Assembly: GCF_050436995.1 (NCBI RefSeq)
Contig: NC_134753.1
Location: forward strand, 11,718,001 to 11,782,000
Direction of reading: 5' to 3'
From: Anticarsia gemmatalis
Lineage: Eukaryota > Arthropoda > Insecta > Lepidoptera > Erebidae
DNA: 64,000 nt
Shown here: positions 55,358 through 64,000 of the stretch, piece after piece
Numbering within the stretch: position 1 is the first letter of the stretch
Layout: every line of letters starts with the position of its first letter
The notes under the pieces: generated by a model
What the model was told of the DNA's origin: nothing
Seen by the model: only the letters and a program-made list of their open reading frames with translations
Databases searched by the model: none
Translations under genes and position numbers: made by a program

Positions 55358-58300
55358 TATTCACCGTGTCAAACTAGCCAATACGGCCACAGTGTAACAC
55401 GCTACAGTAATCCAATTTGCAATAAGTTCGCGCAAACTTCAGCCAAAGTTGCTAGACTTAGTGATTTAAATTTACAACTTGGTCCATCCTCCACACTTGC
55501 AATTTTAACGATCACCCAACAAAGTTTAAATCAGATTTTCCTTTTAAGATGTAGGTAATAGTTAGTTCGTGTTAGTGACGCTCTTTAAGTCGCTAGTTAA
55601 CTTTGACTTTTAATAGAGTTGGTTTTTGAACTGTTATAGAGGGTGTTACGTTTGTTTCACCTCGGTATAGTGCTCAAGTTTTGGGATTACGTTGTATTAA
55701 TGTAGGTTAGAGTGGAGTAGGCAATTTTCATAAGTTTTCATATACTCCAAGGTTTGCTTATGGTACAAGTATAGTAGAGACGGCAAAAAAACATGTATTT
55801 CTTTCTAAAACCTTATCGAGCCAAATCGACTTATTGTTTTTGTGAAATTGTCTTTAAGACCATGGAAAGACTTTTTATGAAGAGAAAAATTCGTGAGCTC
55901 TACGAGTCAGCTGCATAAAATTCCTTATAATAAGTGCGAACCACCTTTAATTACGATTTCATAAATATAACATTATAACATGAACCTTTTACACTATAAC
56001 AAGTTGACACTCACTATAAAACAAGCTATCAAACCAAAACAAAAATTACAATTTTATAGTCCGTAAAACCGCTGAGAATTAACGAACGAATTTAAAGGTA
56101 CGGCCACACTGACGAATCCATATAATTTAGTGGCGCGACACTTTTTTATTTGGACCGTTTTACGAGGCCGTTGCGGTGAAACCTCCCCTTATTTTACAAC
56201 GACTGAAATTGGCTAAAGACGCTAAGGTTGAGTATATCACAGTGATTCAGTACAATTACTTGAACGACTATTTAAAGTTCGCATTCTTGGTTTAATGTTA
56301 ATTAAAGTCTCGAAGAAGATTTTGGCTGTTTTATTGCAGGTATTTTTAAAGGGTTTAGAATTGTTTTCTTTGCATTAAATTTGTAGATCATAGTGTTCCG
56401 AATAATCAAGACGTCAACTCTTGTTTTGATATATTTGAATAACTAAAGTGTATCATCATACTTAAAGACTGATCTTGTTCTCGAAGCTTTGTTGTTAAAA
56501 TTTAATAAATCTAATGAATTGAACATAACGATTACATACGCAAAATAATTAAATAAAAATGACTCCAAGGTATATGAACAGACAACTACATGTATAACAT
56601 TACCTTGACATTCAAAACTCTCGTTTACATACAAACTTTACAAAAACCAATTCCCAAAATCCAAGCCGCAATGCCAACAAAAACATATTTCTTCAAAAAA
56701 TATCACCCCCCAGTGTAATAAGAAAACACCAATTTCCAATGTACATTCACGGGCATAAAACCATTCTGTTTGTAGAACATTGTGCAGATGGGGTAAGCAA
56801 TGTTTGGTTTAAATCTGGGGCCCCTCTTTTGATAATTTTCACCTGCGTTTGGTCCCCCGCGGGGCCCCGAGATGCCAATTTATGTGTGCGATAGTCCCTA
56901 AGAATAGAACGCAGGAGTTAAGTTAAATGGAAGGTGCTTATCTAAATACGTTGTTCTTTTTTAGAGGAAATCGCTTAAACTATGGGAATCTCCCGGATTT
57001 AATGTAATGGGATAGGGAAACTGATAATACGTGTTCGCTTACGAGGCATTTTATTTGTAAGGGGATTTTAACTTCACATAGGTATCGTGAGTATAGGTAG
57101 CGTAGATTTTCGAAAACATAAGAAATAAGAGTTTGTGTAAAACTCCATTGACATCTCATAATTTGAAATAAAAGTTGCAGTTTCACTAATTAGATGGTTT
57201 TTCATGTTATACAACGATATTTTTGTCATATACAAATCTATCAATACCAGAAAAACTTCTCGTATAAGCAAGCCATAATTTGATTTGAAAACATTTCGAT
57301 ATATCGTAGTTGTCAGAATGTAACATTTTCTATAATGATATAATTTTTGTATGCACTAAGTATGAATATACATACTTGCCAGTGGGTATCGCAGTCCAAT
57401 CTTTGCTGAGTTTGAAAAAGTTAACGGTTTAAATATTTTTAATTTGAATTAAAAATAATCGAAGTTTTGGTCGCCATGACTCATCTAGTATTTCCCATAA
57501 ATACAGTAGGACGGAGAGAGTCACTTACGATATTACGATGTTAACCGCTGAAGGCATTTACATAATTCATTCCGCCGTGATCTGAGACCCCGTGAGTTGG
57601 GGTCCTGGGGGTCTTGGGGTCTCCACCCCGTGTTTAGTGTTAATTGACCTTGTTGAGATCCGTATAAATATGGATGATTAATGTTTCGGTATTCTGTTTG
57701 ATGGATTGACGTTTTGGATAAATTGCGGCTATATGTATGTGATATGTGTGTAGATTTTAATATATCTTTTTGAGTAGAGAAATACGATTTTCAGCCTCAG
57801 ACAATCCGTCTTAAAAGTAACTTACGGGGTAAGAAATACACGAAATGCAATTTCCCATAAAAGAAATATGGAAAGTATTTACTTTCTTGATTACTTTCAT
57901 AATTTAAATACGCAGAAATAAACATATTTGTTTGTAATTTCAATAATATTTATACTAATTGAAATAATACAATACTGAAAACGATAAAAAATGCTTTTGA
58001 CAAAAGAAGTAAAAACCCCTACCTCGCTGAAAGTAAAAAAATCGAAGCGATATTGGCCTAGAAATGATTAATAACTTTAATACTAAATCTACAACAACAA
58101 AAACAATTATGAAACCTTTTATAGAAGAAAAATAAAGCCTGATAGAATGTAAACATTAAACTAGCAGTATATATTGACAGGTCGGCAAAGCTTTACTTCA
58201 TAACTTTTACAAGATGAAGCATCTCATACAAACTTATTTACTTACAAACTCGAAGAAACACTACTCTTTACTTCGTAGTTAAAGTTTGTAGTTCTAGAAC

Positions 58301-61215
58301 TAGAGGCGATTACAGTTGTGAACTTTTAGGTTTAGTTTTCAGTTTATGTTTAAACAATTATAAGGCTGTTTAGTTTGCCTCTTGAATATCTAAAACGTAT
58401 CTAAGGAAGTTCGTGTAATACATTGATTTCACTACATGTAGAAATTTTTAAGTAATTTCTTAAGTATAATTCGATGATGTTATTAACTATAGGTATTTGT
58501 TTGTCTCAGGTGTTTTTATAAGTTTTTCACAGCCACTAAATTAAAGGCGCAAGCTTTCCATATGTACTTATTTACCGCCTAAACTGTAAGAGGTTCTCAA
58601 TTTTAATTTACTCTACGCCAACGCAAACTCTATCACTTGAACGTAATTTTTTGCTGTGAAAAGGCTTTTAAAACTACTCTACATTGCAGTTTTTTGTCAT
58701 ATATATCACAGTGCTTAACATTGTTGTCAATATTTCATGCTATTCGAGACGGAAGAATCCTTTCTTTACATTATTCTCTTTCAAAACAGCCTTCTCGCAC
58801 ATGCTATAAACAACTAACTAGCACGTCACTCGAATCTCACTTAGCGACTAGCACATGCATTATTCAAAGGTTCTTAATCTTGAGCCACTCACACCGAACT
58901 GTCATGGCCGACATAAAAATATAACGAGATGTTACGCACCGAGGGATTTCGGGAGAATGATGGTGGAATAAAAAATTGCATTATTTTTGATGCATTTTCT
59001 TTTGCTGTATTTTGAAAAACCAGTTAAAGCTTCTTTTAGACTCATGATATCTAAGTATGACGTTTTTATAGATTGTTTTTTCCGAATACCAAAATTATTG
59101 TTACAAAAAATGACTCAAAGAAGTTATAAACATACCTACCTACAGTTAAGGCTTAAGTCGTCTAAGCTTTATCTAATAACATGGAACCATTTCATTGAAT
59201 TTTTTGTTCTGAAAGCTGGAAAGTCCTAAATATAGAATAATATATTTCGTAGACCAGTCATCCTTTTGGCAGTCGACAAGAATTCTTCTCAATCTAAATA
59301 CCATACTTTATGTCCCATCTTTCAAGAGATCCTATAAATTCTCTATCATCATCCGAAACCCTTAAATCACGTGAACACCATCCTACACTGTTTGTTCAGG
59401 TGACGACGTACATATTTTCAACATAAAACCGTTTTATGATACACGGCTCGGATATTTCATAGCAGATTTACAAACAGCATGCTCTGATCGCCTGCGTTTT
59501 GTCGATAAAACGTCGAGCCTGCGACAAATTCCTTTATGTTGGGTGATGGATTCCGGGATTAAAAAACCGGGAAGATGAGATTTTGACGGTGCGGTGCTGT
59601 GGTTTTGGCGGGCGCTGCGTTGCGCCGTAACCACTGCTCCAGAGGGACTTAGTTTTGATTCTAATACTGTACATTTTTCATAGTCGACATGCAGTTTTGT
59701 AGTAGTTTTACTTTGTGTTTGAAGCTTATGCCTGTAAAATTTCATGCGATACAAAATTCACATGTGTAGATGAAATTTAACATTTCCTATTAGAATAATG
59801 GACTATAATAGTGGTCCACAATAGGAAACATAGAGCTACTGGTTGCACCCGTCCTCAACAATTATAGGATTTTAAACTGAATAATTGCGGCGCAGTGCCG
59901 CGTAATAATTACACTTTGTATCGATCACGGTTTAACTATCAACTTGCGTAATGCTTAGAATTGATTGAACAATCTACTTGTTGAATATTTCAGTAGGGAT
60001 TTCAATTGAATTGTGCGTCATTTTAGGCGAAGCTGTTAAAGAGAGACTATTTCTATGGCATTATATTAAAACGATTGCTTAATTTTCTAAATCTAAATAC
60101 ATCTAATAATTCTAATTATATTATTATTATATTTATTTAGATCAAATTTAAGTCATAGTGAATTGTGAAAAAGTGTTCAATGAATGTGATTAAAAACTGG
60201 AAACATTGCATTGGAAATTCGTAAAATTCAAACACTATCTAAAGTACAAACAAACAAGGTCATCACTATCCCGGACTTTTTAACACCCCGGGATAATGAA
60301 TACGTCCCATCCCTAGTGATGTTTGCGGCATATTTTACGGCAGCGTCGCGTCGGCTGATTGATTGGACGACTCGTAAACAAGCTTGTATCCGTCATTCGT
60401 ATGATTTATATCCGAGGGCCCTCGTTATTGGTGACTTTTATTATCATATTCAAGGATATTTTGTGTTTTTATGGAACGTGAAGACTTAATAGTTCTATTG
60501 ATTAGTGATGGGACTCTAAAATGATATCCCGGAATTATGGTGATTAATGACATGAAACAATTTTTAAATCTTATAATACTAGTAGCACATTTATAACTAA
60601 AACTTATTTATATCCAAATTTAACTAAACCTTAAGGCTTAAAACCTCTCTCACTGTCCTAGTTGGACAGTCATGATTCCTGAAATATAGTGTTGTAAGCA
60701 ATTCAAGTGTCATCGTACTCAAAACTTATTATTATTTTACATTTCCGAAATACATATCTTCAGCAAAATATTTCAAAAAATATAATGAATTGTTAAACGA
60801 CCACAAAATTTTAAAAACCAACAATATCTCATTCGCACGCCAACTTCAAATTACAGTTGTTATTCGTAATCTGTGATTTTTATCAGCCCCCCAAAGGTTT
60901 ATGACATAAATTTCTCAGCTTAACACATAGAGGCGAAAGCGTTGAACGGTTCATTATCCAGGTTTAATTTTATGCATGGTCGCGCGCGCATCGTCACGAT
61001 TGGCGCCCCCGCCTCAACGCGCCGTCTTCAAATTTAAATTCCAAATATCACCCGAAAATATAAGATGGCAACTCGCGGTGTAACGGTGTTATTTGAATTT
61101 GATGCTGGCAATACTCTTTACGATGACATTATATAAATTTGTTTATAATTAGTTATTAGCTTGTATTGGAAATTCTTGTAAATATTTTCGTAATTTTACA
61201 TGATTTAAGAATATA

Positions 61216-61330
61216 AATACGCCTGTTATACCCAAAAGCTTAGGCAGAGGTGTATTAAATGCACCCACATTTTACCGTTAATATCATACCCCCTGTAGTA
61301 AGGGGCGAGTGTATTACTATTTAGCATATT
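61216..61330 (-). repeat. SINE T2 tail fragment
   Basis: ATACGCCTGTTATACCCAAA and the later CCCCCTGTAGTAAGGGGCGA resemble the left part of 40054-40305 (ATACGCCTGTTACACCTAAA and TAACAGGGGTGAGG). The tRNA head is missing. Confidence 0.6.
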
Positions 61331-61909
61331 TTCACAAATATACACCATTCTAAAAGCTGACTAACTGTTAATATATTGTTAAGTAGAGCTAGTACCATGA
61401 TATATTCTGAACTAAAATTATATGGTAATTGGTAGTAAATATAACTATCCGAACTTACCCATCCTCAATGCTCTACATTCTATAGTTTGTAGAAAAAGAA
61501 GCCTCTGTATTGAATCTAAAAGTCTACTAAAGTAAACTCTACTAAGATTTTCGTATAACAAAAATATTTTCTCTTATTTTCACCAAGTAGTAAGTAAGCG
61601 TGGAAGTTTGTCGTAAGTTGCCAACTGCTCAAAGAGTCCCCGGCGAGATATCAGTTCTTATAATATTAGTTCATAACTTGTTTAGTTCAAGCTCATTTGT
61701 GCCGTGTTAGGGTACCTTTTAATATAATTAGTAGGGGTTAGGTAGTTCGTATTTACTTTGAGCTGATTAAGAATACAGTGGAGTAATATTAACAACGACA
61801 TAACTGATTAGTCTTTTTCACGGAAATTAAAGCGGTGATGAATCAAATTTTTGTACAAATTTGCATGAAGCAACAGCACAAGTTTCCTTCGCCGTATTCA
61901 TTGTAAACT

Positions 61910-62166
61910 TGGAGGCGCCCATAGCCAGTTGCGCTCACCGGTCGGTAAACGATCTGTGGGTTACGCAAACCTTGGCGCGGTCATTCCATAGATGGGTGAC
62001 CGCATAGTGGTATTTGAACAGGGCGTCTCCGTGCTTCGGAGGGCACGTAAAAAGTCGGTCCCGGTTGTTATCAATTAAGATAACAGTCGTTAAGCCACGT
62101 CAAAGGCCCTCAGGCGGCTTGAACAACTTTGACACTAGGTTGACCACTAACCATACGACAAGAAAG
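61910..62166 (+). mobile_element. 5S-rRNA-derived SINE, family A, best-preserved copy, 10-bp target duplication
   Basis: ATTGTAAACT flanks both sides (61900-61909 and 62167-62176). The head reads CATAGCCAGTTGCGCTCACC, GGTCGGTAAACGATCTGTGG and CTTGGCGCGGTCATTCC, followed by GATGGGTGACCGC (61991-62003), which aligns with the 3' two thirds of an insect 5S rRNA gene. The body has CCGTGCTTCGGAGGGCACG, GTCGGTCCCGGTTGT and GGCGGCTTGAACAACTTTG, and ends CTAACCATACGACAAG. It gives the clearest view of the family. Confidence 0.92.
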
Positions 62167-62937
62167 ATTGTAAACTGATTGCTAGTAAAATTTTGCTCTT
62201 AAAGTTTTATCCAGTGTCCTAGATATCTTTTAAGTATCTACGGACATTATTTATCTTATGAATTCAAAAGATATTTGTTCCGTGTGAAGAATAATGCCAT
62301 TACTAATATAAACGCTGACTGTATAACGACTACTTTAACCACCATTTTTAAATTTAATTACAATCACTATATTCAAATAAATAATAATATAAGCTAAAGA
62401 CGCTAAATTCAAATTCAAAGTTAAACATTTAACACAAAGGAAAACAAACTCAGTAATCCGCAGATAAGAAATCCTCATTTCAATAAAGCACTAAGCAATT
62501 AAAAAGAAAACCGACCTCCTTAAATTTCCAGCCGGCAATTTTATTACTATTCACTGGCAACACCGCATACCAAACTGCCAGCCGCCCGGGGCCAAACCAC
62601 AAATATATGAACGGGCCAAACTTTATTTCCCCTATCTCGGGGAAATCTCGCGCAATATTGCTCTAGATATGAACTTATATTGTCAAGAAGGTATACCTAA
62701 GTTTTACATAAATTACCTGTAATAGGGGACGCGAAGTTATATGGCAACATTAGGAGTCAAGATGGTTTTCTGTTTAACTTTTGAGTAATAACTTTTAGTA
62801 TGAGGGTGGCAAGTGCGATTTAAAATAGGGTGAAGTAATTGTTGTATGATATAGAATTAACGTTTAGGCAGGTAACATTGAATAACACAGTATGATTGGG
62901 TACGTATACCTTCCCGAAAAAATACTTTTAAATAAAA

Positions 62938-63034
62938 TTTACCCATTATTGTCCCACTACTAGGACTCCACCCTTAATGAGGGAGGATTTAAGCCTTAAG
63001 TCCATCACACTGGCTAAGTGTGAGTTGGAGCCCT
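62938..63034 (-). repeat. SINE T1 tail fragment
   Basis: ACCCATTATTGTCCCACTAC followed by TAATGAGGGAGGATTTAAGC and GGCTAAGTGTGAGTTGG matches the complement of the T1 3' end with substitutions and one small deletion. Confidence 0.7.
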
Positions 63035-63147
63035 AAAAAATACTTACGTAACTTTTTTACCGGACTCGTATTCAGCGACTATTAATATTAGAACTAATTT
63101 ATGGGTAAAAAAATGTTTATCCTTTTTTTAAGCTAAACATATCCTAT

Positions 63148-63230
63148 GCCCGGTTTCTGAGGCACCTTTATTTATTCAATTCGCTCATTGAATAGACAAA
63201 GTACCGCTAAATATACCTCAGAAACCGGGC
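63148..63230. mobile_element. Palindromic MITE, GCCCGG family, copy 3
   Basis: The 15-bp ends GCCCGGTTTCTGAGG and CCTCAGAAACCGGGC are exact complements. Inside, the arms return as TTTATTCAAT and ATTGAATAG with a short loop. AT stands on both sides of the element. At 83 bp it is the shortest copy, having lost part of the TTTAGCGGTAGTTT segment on the left. Confidence 0.8.
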
Positions 63231-64000
63231 ATTAATTCCACAAAATTATTGAGGCTGATGCTTAAATCATCGTAAAATAAAATATTTTGATCAATGCTTG
63301 GGTACATAATGCCATTTTGTAAGTATTTAGTAGTCTCAGATAACTAAGTAAAGGTGTGTTCAAGTATATTGAATAGGAGTGCCACTAAACAACTGCATGT
63401 TAAACGTTTTAGTACTAAATGAAGCAATATTCAACGAACAAAATTGTTTTATTGCGTTCGACATTGTAAATAAAACATAGTTGCAAGATTACTCTATTGA
63501 ATGCAGCATTTTTATGAGCTGAATAGTCTGTAATGATGCACTTGCTATCTTGCATAATCAAACGACTGACGTCGCAATATAATGCAGTTTTCAAAAGAGA
63601 TATTTTGCGAGAATAGAGAAACTAAAACCTCTTTGCCATATTTCGTCCATAAAAAAACAAACGCGCATCGAAATAATCAAAGTGAAGATTCTTTATTCTA
63701 ATTTAATAGAGAACACGAATTAAAAATCGTTGTAGCATGCCCATATTGCTTGCTAACCCAAAAGTATTTTAAACGTCGAACACATTCTTTTTTTTATCCT
63801 ACAAAAAGGAAAGCAATATGGCTGTTTGCGCGCGCAAAAAAATACACAGCGTCCTAATTACAAATGTATACAAACAAATCATTTGCATGAATTATCCTAC
63901 AAGATAATTTGAATCCTTATCACAAAGCAAATGAGTTTCCCGTTACAAGAAAAAAATGGCGAATCTCTGCTTCCATTTTGTTGACAACAAGATTTGTTTT

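Larger units (their letters stand above)
55074..61899. other. Non-genic stretch, several GC-rich patches
   Basis: Patches at 55310-55360 (repeated GCGCAG), 56815-56880 (two GGGGCCCC palindromes), 57580-57640 (G- and C-runs), 59570-59640 and 60960-61030 (GCGCGCGC) contrast with the AT-rich background and may be regulatory or conserved. Frames at 58637-58924, 59434-59754 and 60211-60489 are under 110 codons without recognisable domains or splice sites. A T2 SINE tail lies at 61216-61330. Confidence 0.4.
62177..64000. other. Non-genic stretch to the window end
   Basis: It holds a SINE T1 scrap and a palindromic MITE, listed separately, and a GC-rich patch at 62570-62650 (CAGCCGCCCGGGGCC). No gene is visible up to the end. 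Confidence 0.4.

Noticed and set aside
1..64000. CRISPR arrays, bacterial operons, rRNA operons, integrated viral genes
   Set aside because: I looked for regularly spaced repeats, dense gene packing and viral protein frames and saw none. The composition and elements are those of an insect nuclear genome.

Overview
The window looks like nuclear DNA of an insect, most probably a moth or butterfly. It is strongly AT-rich, has almost no long open frames, and is crowded with small transposable elements. I recognise several of these from memory as typical of Lepidoptera: Helitron derivatives ending in CTAG, tRNA-derived and 5S-rRNA-derived SINEs, and short palindromic MITEs. No bacterial, viral or organellar gene was found. 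The species assignment is inference.

Host coding sequence is nearly absent. The one segment that looks like a host exon is a GC-rich block at 16303-16474 on the + strand. It has a pyrimidine-tract AG acceptor, a near-perfect AAG|GTAAGA donor and a frame open across the whole exon. The rest of the window may therefore be intron or intergenic DNA of one large gene on the + strand. I could not identify that gene with confidence.

The largest element is an autonomous-type Helitron at 43248-48556. It inserted between an A and a T and carries a 5' TC, a 3' hairpin and CTAG. It encodes a Rep/helicase of about 1430 residues interrupted by two short introns (44260-44404 and 44907-44980). It is broken once, by a small frame-changing deletion near 45715, just after the HUH motif. 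Short non-autonomous Helitrons lie at 15140-15390, 19552-19807 and 22659-22876. Older relics lie near 31100-31384 and 42701-42918.

The retroposon layer contains at least four SINE lineages. There are two 5S-rRNA-derived families: A at 8802-9034, 33019-33230, 40330-40547 and 61910-62166, plus a decayed relic near 31931-32110; and B at 34145-34513 and 54725-55060. There is a tRNA-derived family with full copies at 41424-41740 and 52214-52519 and many tail fragments, a second tRNA-derived family at 40054-40305 with a fragment at 61216-61330, and a poly(A)-tailed tRNA-derived SINE at 27248-27477. Many copies have clean target-site duplications.

The DNA-transposon layer is led by a 942-bp element at 52577-53518. 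It has perfectly matching 217-bp inverted termini and an 8-bp target duplication. Other candidates are 4675-5343 (compound inverted ends), 51457-51603 (TAA target duplication), three palindromic copies sharing a GCCCGG-type end (23536-23642, 27897-28010, 63148-63230) and 33608-33760. The 40-43 kb and 48.5-55 kb stretches are the densest. Stretches such as 5.3-8.8 kb, 9-15 kb and 55-62 kb show no gene and few recognisable elements.
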